Shown: positions 1 through 6,728 of the stretch, piece after piece | Position numbering within the stretch: the stretch's first letter is position 1 | Layout: each line of letters opens with the position of its first letter | Assembly: GCA_039182715.1 (NCBI GenBank) | Contig: JBCDBY010000149.1 | Span: 1 to 10,752 of the forward strand | Reading direction: 5' to 3' | From: JBCDBY01 sp039182715 | Lineage (GTDB): Bacteria > Planctomycetota > PLA2 | DNA: 10,752 nucleotides | Position numbers and translations under genes: made by a program | Notes under the pieces: model-generated | What the model was told of the DNA's origin: nothing | The model's database searches: none | What the model saw: the letters and a program-made list of their open reading frames with translations, nothing else

Positions 1-103
1 CCGAGTCGTCGGCGGCCGTCACCTCGATGTCCTTCTTCTCGATCTCGCTGGTGGACGAACAGGCCAGGACGGGAATCAGAAGGAGCAGGGCGAAGTAGCG
101 CAC
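1..103 (-). CDS. Predicted lipoprotein, N-terminal fragment (runs off the window)
   Basis: Only the first 34 codons are visible; the gene continues beyond base 1. Reading leftwards from a GTG at 101-103, the peptide begins MRYFALLLLIPVLAC and continues SSTSEIEKKDIEVTAADDS. This is a short basic start, a hydrophobic run of about 11 residues and a lipobox-like VLAC with Cys15 as the likely lipidated residue, followed by a polar Ser-rich linker. It is therefore probably exported and anchored by signal peptidase II processing. No domain is visible, so the function is unknown. There is no in-frame ATG nearby, and the TACCAT motif six bases upstream of the GTG supports this start. The gene lies 54 nt downstream of glnA on the same strand, with a hairpin between them, so it is probably transcribed separately. 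Confidence 0.6.
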   Translation of the reverse strand, partial: MRYFALLLLIPVLACSSTSEIEKKDIEVTAADDS

Positions 104-109
104 GCGGGG

Positions 110-115
110 ATGGTA
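110..115 (-). promoter_or_regulatory. Possible -10 box of a leaderless promoter for the lipoprotein gene
   Basis: On the minus strand TACCAT (4 of 6 matches to TATAAT) ends six bases before the GTG start at 103. Transcription would then begin at or very near the start codon. No convincing -35 box is visible at the expected spacing. The same arrangement recurs before four other genes here, which is the main reason for listing it. Confidence 0.35.
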
Positions 116-120
116 GCGGA

Positions 121-145
121 GCCGCGCCCGCGAGGCGAGCGCGGC
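121..145 (-). terminator. Hairpin downstream of glnA
   Basis: A perfect 7-bp inverted repeat, GCCGCGC (121-127) and GCGCGGC (139-145), encloses an 11-nt loop. It starts 12 bases after the glnA stop codon in the direction of glnA transcription. There is no U-tract, so it is at best a non-canonical terminator or a 3'-end stabilising stem. It overlaps no gene and separates glnA from the lipoprotein gene. Confidence 0.4.
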
Positions 146-157
146 CCTGCAATCACG

Positions 158-1573
158 TTAGACGTCGAAATAGAGGTAGAACTCGTACGGGTGCGGACGC
201 AGGTCGAGCTCCTTGACCTCCTCGGTCCGCTTGTAGTCGATGTACGCCTCGACCAGATCCTGGCTGAACACGTCGCCGCGCAGCAGGTACTCGTGGTCGC
301 TCTCGAGCGCGTCGAGCGCGCCGCTGAGGTGCGCCGGCGTGCTCGGAATGTCCTTGAGAAGCTCCGGCGGCAGGTCGTAGATGTTCTTGTCCATCGGCTT
401 GCCGGGGTCGAGCTTGTTCTGGATGCCGTCGCACATCGCCATGACGAGCGCGCTGAACGCGAGGTAGGGGTTGCAGGTCGCGTCCGGGCAGCGGAACTCG
501 AAGCGCTTCGCCTTCTCCGAGGGCGAGTAGGTCGGGATGCGCACGGCCGCGGAACGGTTGCGCGAGCTGTAGGCGAGGTTGACCGGCGCCTCGTAGCCCG
601 GCACCAGGCGCTTGTAGCTGTTCGTCGTCGGGTTGGTGAACGCGAGCAGCGAGGCGGCGTGCTTGAGAATGCCGCCGATCGCCCAGAGCGCCTCCTGCGA
701 CAGGCCGGCGTACTCCTCGCCGAAGAAGAGGTTCTTGTCGCCCTTCCAGAGGCTCGCGTGGCAGTGCATGCCCGAGCCGTTGTCGCCGAACAGGGGCTTC
801 GGCATGAAGGTCGCCGCGAGGCCGTTGCGACGTGCGACCTGCTTGACGATGTACTTGTACATCACCATCTGGTCCGCCATCTTCAGCAGCGGCTGGAAGC
901 GCATGTCGATCTCGCACTGGCCGCCCGTCGCCACCTCGTGATGCTGCGCCTCGACCGAGATGCCGCACTCGAGCATCTTGAGCGCCATCTCGGTGCGCAC
1001 GTCCTGCAGCTGGTCGTGCGGCGGCACGGGGAAGTAGCCGCCCTTCGGCTTGACCTTGTATCCGAGGTTGTTGCCCCCCTCGTCGCGGCCGTTGTTCCAG
1101 TGGCCCTCGCGCGAGTCGACCATGTAGTGCGCGTAGTTCGGGCCGGAGTCGAACGTGACGTCGTCGAAGAGGAAGAACTCCGCCTCGGGACCGATATACG
1201 CGGTGTCGGCGATGCCGGTCGACTTGAGGTAGGCCTCGGTGCGGCGCGCGATGTTGCGCGGATCGCGGTTGTAGTCCTCGCGCGTGATGCAGTCCTGGAC
1301 GTTGCAGTTCAGGATGAGCGTCGGCTCCTGGAGGAACGGGTCGATCCAGGCGGTCGCCGGATCGGGCACCACGAGCATGTCGCTCTGGTCGATCGTCTTC
1401 CAGCCGCGCACCGACGAACCGTCGAAGCCGAGCCCCTCGGCGAAGGTGTCCTCGTCGACCGCGCCGACGGGGACGCTGAAGTGCTGCCAGGTTCCGAAGA
1501 GGTCGAGGAAGCGAAAGTCGACCATCTTCACGTTGTGTTCACGCGCAAGCGCGAGGACATCGGTGGGGTTCAT
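158..1573 (-). CDS. glnA: Glutamine synthetase, type I (GSI-beta subtype)
   Basis: ATP-dependent ligation of ammonia to glutamate, a cytosolic dodecamer in this family and the central step of nitrogen assimilation. The 471-residue length fits GSI-beta (E. coli 469). Visible motifs, offset by 1-2 from E. coli numbering, are DGSS at 51-54 (ammonia-site Asp51), metal ligands Glu130 and Glu132 in GPEAEF, Glu213 and Glu221, His270 in GSGMHCH, the NRSAAVRIP segment at 339-347, and FEFRCPD with Glu359 and Arg361. Tyr399 in NIYDLPPE matches the adenylylated tyrosine of E. coli GlnA, so control by an adenylyltransferase (GlnE) is likely if the genome encodes one. The ATG at 1573 lies 8 nt after the PII stop, with an SD-like TAGGAG. 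The two genes are surely co-transcribed. No truncation or missing catalytic residue is seen. Confidence 0.98.
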   Translation of the reverse strand: MNPTDVLALAREHNVKMVDFRFLDLFGTWQHFSVPVGAVDEDTFAEGLGFDGSSVRGWKTIDQSDMLVVPDPATAWIDPFLQEPTLILNCNVQDCITREDYNRDPRNIARRTEAYLKSTGIADTAYIGPEAEFFLFDDVTFDSGPNYAHYMVDSREGHWNNGRDEGGNNLGYKVKPKGGYFPVPPHDQLQDVRTEMALKMLECGISVEAQHHEVATGGQCEIDMRFQPLLKMADQMVMYKYIVKQVARRNGLAATFMPKPLFGDNGSGMHCHASLWKGDKNLFFGEEYAGLSQEALWAIGGILKHAASLLAFTNPTTNSYKRLVPGYEAPVNLAYSSRNRSAAVRIPTYSPSEKAKRFEFRCPDATCNPYLAFSALVMAMCDGIQNKLDPGKPMDKNIYDLPPELLKDIPSTPAHLSGALDALESDHEYLLRGDVFSQDLVEAYIDYKRTEEVKELDLRPHPYEFYLYFDV

Positions 1574-1584
1574 CAGTTCTCCTA
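1574..1584 (-). promoter_or_regulatory. glnA ribosome binding site overlapping the PII stop codon
   Basis: On the minus strand the PII stop TAG is the first part of TAGGAG, followed by five bases and then the glnA ATG. The GGAG core sits at a good distance from the start, and the stop/SD overlap predicts translational coupling of PII and glnA. Confidence 0.7.
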
Positions 1585-1911
1585 GATCGCATCGGGACCG
1601 CGTTCGCCCGTGCGAATGCGGACCACGTCCAACAGGTCCGAGACAAAGATCTTGCCGAAGCCGCTTCCCTCCTCGTCCGAGAGGGAGCCGGCGGATCGAA
1701 TCGCTTCGAGGGTGGGCTGCAGGAACGCCTCGTTGACCGCGATCTCGAGCCGCACCTTGTCGGCGAGCGCGGGACCACCGGCGCCGGCGCGGGCCACGCC
1801 CCGGCAGTCGGTCACGGTCATGCGAAAGACTTCCCGTTCCGCGAGTGCTTCGGCCACGGCGTCGAGCTTGTCGGGGGCGAGCACTGCAGTCACCAACTTC
1901 ACCGTGCCCAT
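1582..1911 (-). CDS. PII-family nitrogen regulator with shortened T-loop (GlnB-like)
   Basis: Small trimeric signalling protein of the PII family, which senses 2-oxoglutarate and ATP/ADP and controls targets such as the GlnE/GlnA system. At 109 residues it aligns with E. coli GlnB (112) at both ends: KLDAVAEALAE and FRMTVTDCRG near the N-terminus, GKIFVSDLLDVVRIRTGE at the C-terminus (B-loop end and C-loop). The middle differs. Between CRG and KVRLEI there are about 13 residues against about 22 in GlnB, with no YRGAEY-like segment, so the uridylylatable Tyr51 is absent. The B-loop is instead about 4 residues longer and reads SLSDEEGSGFGKIF. I chose the ATG at 1911 (MGTVKLVT) because PII proteins start just before the first strand; a GTG at 1938 would add nine residues. 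It lies immediately upstream of glnA. UTase control is unlikely; ligand sensing may remain. Confidence 0.88.
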   Translation of the reverse strand: MGTVKLVTAVLAPDKLDAVAEALAEREVFRMTVTDCRGVARAGAGGPALADKVRLEIAVNEAFLQPTLEAIRSAGSLSDEEGSGFGKIFVSDLLDVVRIRTGERGPDAI

Positions 1912-2077
1912 TGTCCCGACGGGGTCCCCCGAATCCACTTCACGGACCGGCCCCCGTCTCGAAAGAGCACTGCCCTATCCCCCTCTTTTTCAGGGGTTTG
2001 CGAGCACGGCCCGTCCATGCGCCGGAGCAATGCGGCCATGAAAAAGCGCGGCGAGCTTTGCTACGATCCGCGCCCGT
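1912..2077. other. Divergent intergenic region between the PII gene and glgC
   Basis: This region should hold the promoter of the PII-glnA pair (leftward) and that of glgC (rightward). I see no convincing sigma-70 or sigma-54 (GG-N10-GC) element for PII-glnA. A small inverted repeat, CCCCT at 1980-1984 and AGGGG at 1992-1996 with a T-rich 7-nt loop, lies in the middle. The hexamer GAGCAC occurs at 1965-1970 and again at 2002-2007, flanking that hairpin. Whether these form an operator cannot be told from one sequence. Confidence 0.35.
2039..2067 (+). promoter_or_regulatory. Possible glgC promoter, near-leaderless
   Basis: TACGAT at 2062-2067 (4 of 6 to TATAAT) is preceded at 17-bp spacing by TGAAAA at 2039-2044, a weak -35 (3 of 6). 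The -10 ends ten bases before the glgC ATG at 2078, which would leave only a few untranslated bases. There is no Shine-Dalgarno sequence in the intervening GC-rich bases. Confidence 0.4.
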
Positions 2078-3340
2078 ATGAGGACAAGGGTGTTGGCGAT
2101 GGTGCTCGCAGGCGGGAAGGGCAAGCGCCTCTACCCCCTGACGGCCTATCGCTCCAAGCCGTCGGTGCCGTTCGGCGGCATCTACCGGATCATCGATTTC
2201 GTTCTCTCGAACTTCATCAACTCCGACATCAAGTCGGTCTACGTGTTGACGCAGTTCAAGAGCCAGTCGCTCACCGAGCACCTGCAGACGGCCTGGACCG
2301 GGACCAACCTGCGGCCGGGCAATTTCTGCCTGCCGGTGCCGGCGCAAATGCAGACGCCGGGCGAGATCTGGTACTCGGGCACCGCCGACGCGATCGCCCA
2401 GAACATCAACCTCATCCGCGATACGCAGCCCAATCTGGTCTGCATTTTCGGCGGCGACCACATCTACATCATGGACGTGCGGCCGATGCTCCATCTGCAC
2501 GTCGAGGTCGAGGCCGACGTCACGATCGCGGCCATTCCGGTGCCGATCGAGGAGGGCCGACGGTTCGGCGTGATGGAGGTGGACGACGAAGGACGCGTCA
2601 TCGGATTCCACGAGAAGGTCGAGAACCCGCCCTGCATTCCGGGCGACCCGGCCCACTGCTACGCCTCGATGGGCAACTACGTCTTCACCCGCGGCGTGCT
2701 GGAGAAGATGCTGCTCGAGGACCAGGCCGAGTCCGACTCGACCCACGACTTCGGCCACGACATCCTGCCGAAGATGGTCAAGGCGGGCTATCGCGTGCAG
2801 TCGTACGACTTCCAGACCAACTGGGTGCCGGGCTGGTCGGAGGACGCCAAGAACCTCTACTGGCGCGATGTCGGGACGCTCGACTCGTACTTCGACGCGT
2901 GCATGGACCTCAAGGAGGTCGTGCCGCAGCTCGACATCTACAACGAGGAGTGGCCCATCCACGCCGCGGGCTCGAGTGCCGCGCCGGCGAAGTTCGTGCA
3001 CGACTCCGAGGGCCGTGTCGGCACCGCGCGCATGTGCGTGATCTCGCCCGGCACGATCATTTCGGGTTCTTCGGTGAGCCAGTCGGTGCTGGGGCGCCGG
3101 GTGCGCGTCCACAGCTACGCGTCGGTCGAGGACTCCGTGATCTTCGACGGCTGCGAACTCAACCGCGGCTGCCACGTCCGCAAGGCGATCCTCGACAAGC
3201 ACGTCGTGATCAAGGCGGGCGAACGCGTCGGCTTCGACCCCGACGAGGACCGCGCCAAGGGCTACCACGTGACCGAGACCGGCATCACGGTGGTCCCGAA
3301 GCGACCGGTGGTGCGACCGGTGACGACGCTGGACTTGTAG
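2078..3340 (+). CDS. glgC: Glucose-1-phosphate adenylyltransferase (ADP-glucose pyrophosphorylase)
   Basis: Converts glucose-1-phosphate and ATP to ADP-glucose plus pyrophosphate, the committed step of bacterial glycogen synthesis; cytosolic, tetrameric in the family. The 420 residues run colinear with E. coli GlgC (431). An N-terminal nucleotidyltransferase domain (about 1-290) has LAGGKGKRLYPLT at 10-22, YRIIDF at 36-41, WYSGTADA at 98-105, catalytic Asp127 in GGDHIY, Lys180 in FHEK (glucose-1-phosphate site) and WRDVGTL at 262-268. A C-terminal left-handed beta-helix follows (about 300-405, ending TGITVVPKRP). Two usually conserved regulatory or nucleotide-site positions differ: the Lys39 site of E. 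coli (fructose-1,6-bisphosphate activation) is Ile35, and the Arg after WY is Ser100. The ATG at 2078 keeps the whole first strand (RVLAMVLAGG). No other glg gene is in the window; the adjacent genes are not obviously glycogen-related. Confidence 0.97.
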   Translation: MRTRVLAMVLAGGKGKRLYPLTAYRSKPSVPFGGIYRIIDFVLSNFINSDIKSVYVLTQFKSQSLTEHLQTAWTGTNLRPGNFCLPVPAQMQTPGEIWYSGTADAIAQNINLIRDTQPNLVCIFGGDHIYIMDVRPMLHLHVEVEADVTIAAIPVPIEEGRRFGVMEVDDEGRVIGFHEKVENPPCIPGDPAHCYASMGNYVFTRGVLEKMLLEDQAESDSTHDFGHDILPKMVKAGYRVQSYDFQTNWVPGWSEDAKNLYWRDVGTLDSYFDACMDLKEVVPQLDIYNEEWPIHAAGSSAAPAKFVHDSEGRVGTARMCVISPGTIISGSSVSQSVLGRRVRVHSYASVEDSVIFDGCELNRGCHVRKAILDKHVVIKAGERVGFDPDEDRAKGYHVTETGITVVPKRPVVRPVTTLDL

Positions 3341-3362
3341 TCGGCTGGGCGCCGGGGGCCCT

Positions 3363-3368
3363 TAGGAT
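3363..3368 (+). promoter_or_regulatory. Possible -10 box for the HEAT-repeat lipoprotein gene
   Basis: TAGGAT (4 of 6 to TATAAT) ends nine bases before the ATG at 3378, in the 37-nt gap after glgC. No good -35 is visible. The same bases include AGGA, about ten bases from the start, so a distant Shine-Dalgarno role is an equally fair reading. Confidence 0.3.
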
Positions 3369-3377
3369 GGCCGTGGG

Positions 3378-4673
3378 ATGTGGGGTCGCGTTGCGGTTCT
3401 CGTTGTTGCCTTCGCCGGCTGCGCGTGCCGTCCGAGCCTGGACACGCCGCGCGGATGCGTCGAGGTGCTCCTCAGCGCCGACTCCGAGGAGGAGTTCTTC
3501 GCGGCGCAGGATGCTCTCGCTGCATTCGGCGCGGATGCCGTCGTCCCCCTGATCGATGCGCTGGCGAAGCGCTGGCAAACCGAGGGGTTCCTGGCTTGGG
3601 AAGATCCGCTCCGGACGGCGCTGCTGCGGCTGGACGAGTCCGCGCTCTCCCCGTTGCTCGTCGAGCTGGATTCGGAGGACTCGTATCGCCGGTATCTGGC
3701 GCTCGACATCATTCTGAGCCGCGAGAGCGGCCAGAATCCGGGGCCGATGGCGCTCGCAAAGTGCCGCGAGCGGCTCCGGGACCCCATCGAGCTCATCCGC
3801 CATCGCGCTGCCATGGGCCTGCACGCGCACGGCGAGAAGCCGGCCGAGGCCGTGCCCCACCTGCTGGCACGACTGCTCGAGCCGGAGCGGAGCCGACGCC
3901 AGTACCGGCGCATCGGAGCAGCTCGTTCGCTGAGCGGTTTCGACGACGCGATCCCTGAGATCGTGACCGCCCTGATGAAGACCGCGCGCGAGCCGCACGA
4001 GAAGCTCCGCGAAACGGCGCTGGAATCCCTGATGAGCTACTGGGCCGCGGACGCACGCGTGTGGACGTTCCTTCGTGAGATCGCGTCCGCGGACGATGTC
4101 GATCTGCGGGTGGCGGCCCTGCGCACGATCGGATCGTGCCCGGCGCCCACGGATGAGGTCATCGAAGTCGTCCTCGCATCGATGGACGACGAGGACGAGC
4201 GCGTCCGCCAAGCAGCCAGGGCGAGCCTGGAACGCCTTTGGGCAGCCCGTCCGATGTCGCCCGCGGCGCATCGCGAGATGCTCCGCCATCCCAATCCGCA
4301 GGTGCGCATCGCCGCCTGCCTTGTGGTCGAACACGCACGCACCGTCTCGGTGCGGGAGCTGAAGCCGCCCCTCGCGGACAAGGTGTACGGAGTCCGATTG
4401 GCGGCCGTGCGCGCGCTGACCTTCTACGCACCGAGAAACGAAGAGGCACGCGACGAACTCGCGCGACTCCTCGAGAACGCGGACTCGGATGACGTGGTCC
4501 GCTTCCACGGGGACATCAACGTGCTGATGCCGGCTGCGTTCGCCCTGATCGAAGCGGACCACCACACGAAGACGGCGATGCGCTACTTCATCCAGATCGG
4601 ATACACCAAGGAGCTCCTCGAACGCCACGGTGACAAGGCGCGCGCCCTGTTCCCCGGCGAGTTCCCGCGCTAG
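3378..4673 (+). CDS. HEAT-repeat protein, predicted lipoprotein
   Basis: 431 residues. The N-terminus MWGRVAVLVVAFAGCACRPS is a short signal with a lipobox-like FAGC, so Cys15 is probably lipidated and the protein sits on the periplasmic side of a membrane. Phe at position -3 is not ideal for a lipobox. The rest (about 25-425) is almost entirely helical. HEAT/PBS-lyase-like units recur, for example DPIELIRHRAAMGLHAHGE (135-153), VDLRVAALRTIGSC (241-254), DEDERVRQAARASLERLW (271-288), HPNPQVRIAACLVVE (304-318) and KVYGVRLAAVRALTFY (335-350). These share the D/P-x-x-R-x-x-A-A pattern. Such solenoids bind proteins and rarely catalyse. It lies 37 nt after glgC on the same strand, so it may be co-transcribed, but no glycogen role is evident. 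The exact partner and function are unknown. Confidence 0.85.
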   Translation: MWGRVAVLVVAFAGCACRPSLDTPRGCVEVLLSADSEEEFFAAQDALAAFGADAVVPLIDALAKRWQTEGFLAWEDPLRTALLRLDESALSPLLVELDSEDSYRRYLALDIILSRESGQNPGPMALAKCRERLRDPIELIRHRAAMGLHAHGEKPAEAVPHLLARLLEPERSRRQYRRIGAARSLSGFDDAIPEIVTALMKTAREPHEKLRETALESLMSYWAADARVWTFLREIASADDVDLRVAALRTIGSCPAPTDEVIEVVLASMDDEDERVRQAARASLERLWAARPMSPAAHREMLRHPNPQVRIAACLVVEHARTVSVRELKPPLADKVYGVRLAAVRALTFYAPRNEEARDELARLLENADSDDVVRFHGDINVLMPAAFALIEADHHTKTAMRYFIQIGYTKELLERHGDKARALFPGEFPR

Positions 4674-4694
4674 CCCGCCGATCGTGCGGCCCGT

Positions 4695-4700
4695 TATCCT
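4695..4700 (+). promoter_or_regulatory. Possible -10 box for the small membrane protein gene
   Basis: TATCCT (4 of 6 to TATAAT) ends nine bases before the ATG at 4710. No Shine-Dalgarno lies between, and the -35 region is poor. The gene may instead be read from the upstream HEAT gene, whose stop is only 36 nt away. Confidence 0.3.
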
Positions 4701-4709
4701 CCAGCCGCC

Positions 4710-4877
4710 ATGTCGATCAAGTTCAAACGTGTCCGGTACCTCGGTTCGAAGTGGGTGCTGTTCTTCTGGACGATCCTGTTCTTCCCCGTCGCGGTTCTGC
4801 TCTTCGTACTCGACGCCGTCTGGATCGAACACGAAGCCACCCCCGAAGAGCTCAACGCCCTCGACAGCCGACCCTGA
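4710..4877 (+). CDS. Small hypothetical membrane protein (55 aa)
   Basis: An ATG at 4710 opens a 55-codon frame ending in TGA at 4875-4877. The N-terminus MSIKFKRVRYLGSK is strongly basic. It is followed by a hydrophobic, aromatic-rich segment (W15 to about W38; core VLFFWTILFFPVAVLLFVL) that is long enough for one membrane helix, and then an acidic tail with HEATPEELNALDSRP. The charge pattern predicts N-in, C-out insertion. I recognise no family. Third-position GC is high and the hydrophobic/charged pattern is too ordered for a random frame, so I believe it is real. It lies 36 nt after the HEAT-repeat lipoprotein gene on the same strand. A membrane partner for that protein is possible, but this is only inferred from proximity. 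Confidence 0.65.
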   Translation: MSIKFKRVRYLGSKWVLFFWTILFFPVAVLLFVLDAVWIEHEATPEELNALDSRP

Positions 4878-4930
4878 CGGCTCTCCTGGCTATCCAGATG
4901 GAAGAGGTGCATCCAATGGCGCGCATATGT

Positions 4931-4979
4931 CCCGTCGGCGACGGGGGTTACGTGCGCGGACTGCGGAATTCGTTCCGCA
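4931..4979. terminator. Two adjacent hairpins in the convergent intergenic region
   Basis: CCCGTC and GACGGG (4931-4945) pair as a 6-bp stem with a 3-nt loop. TGCGGAA and TTCCGCA (4962-4979) pair as a perfect 7-bp stem with a TTCG loop on the plus strand and CGAA on the minus. They lie between the convergent small membrane protein gene and pruA, where a bidirectional terminator is expected. Neither has a T-tract, so Rho-independent action is not certain. Confidence 0.45.
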
Positions 4980-4980
4980 C

Positions 4981-4989
4981 TTATCCACA
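4981..4989 (+). promoter_or_regulatory. Perfect DnaA-box 9-mer, isolated
   Basis: TTATCCACA matches the strong E. coli DnaA box exactly. In DNA of this GC content such a match is expected only rarely by chance in 10 kb. There is no second box, AT-rich unwinding region or dnaA/dnaN gene here, so this is not an origin. An isolated DnaA-binding site or a coincidence are the options. Confidence 0.35.
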
Positions 4990-5000
4990 GATCAGCGCCC

Positions 5001-5035
5001 CCGGCCCCCGGCCCCCGGCCCCCGGCCCCCGGCCC
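5001..5035. repeat. Five perfect tandem copies of heptamer CCGGCCC, G4-forming on the minus strand
   Basis: Bases 5001-5035 are five exact copies of CCGGCCC, preceded by a degenerate sixth. The array abuts the pruA stop codon at 5036-5038. Read with pruA, it gives one run of four G and four runs of five G separated by CC, the first run beginning in the TAG stop itself. This is a canonical G-quadruplex pattern at the very start of the pruA 3' UTR. The array is prone to slippage in length but lies outside the reading frame. Confidence 0.9.
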
Positions 5036-6661
<1,626 letters not shown>

Positions 6662-6667
6662 GGCCAC

Positions 6668-6696
6668 AGGGTAATCCCCCAGGGACGGCGACCCAA
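6668..6696 (-). promoter_or_regulatory. Possible pruA promoter, leaderless
   Basis: On the minus strand TTGGGT (3 of 6 to TTGACA) and TACCCT (3 of 6 to TATAAT) are separated by exactly 17 bp. The -10 ends six bases before the ATG at 6661, so transcription would start at the start codon. There is no Shine-Dalgarno sequence at normal distance. If real, pruA can be expressed apart from the upstream cluster. Confidence 0.45.
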
Positions 6697-6697
6697 G

Positions 6698-6728
6698 GGG
6701 CCGCGACCTCGAACCTCGGCCGTGGCCC
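6698..6728 (-). terminator. Hairpin at the 3' end of the ATP-grasp gene
   Basis: GGGCCGCG (6698-6705) and CGTGGCCC (6721-6728) pair over 8 positions on the plus strand, with one G-T pair. On the transcribed minus strand this becomes one A-C mismatch. The stem starts at the stop codon of the ATP-grasp-like gene. There is no U-tract. The loop region holds a near-direct repeat of CGAGGT. It is a weak terminator candidate separating the cluster from pruA. Confidence 0.25.

Noticed and set aside
110..1585. Long open frame antisense to glnA (491 codons), and similar ones antisense to glgC (1940-3268) and the HEAT gene (3285-4832)
   Set aside because: Same artefact of GC-rich third positions: biased composition and no recognisable domain, against full-length known families on the other strand.
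2050..2066. Possible sigma-54 promoter before glgC (GGCGAGCTTTGC)
   Set aside because: GG and GC are separated by 8 bases instead of the required 10.
4878..5035. Replication origin, suggested by the DnaA box
   Set aside because: There is only one box, no AT-rich unwinding element, and no dnaA, dnaN or related genes nearby.
5001..5035. CRISPR array from tandem repeats
   Set aside because: The unit is 7 bp with no spacers; it is a simple tandem repeat.
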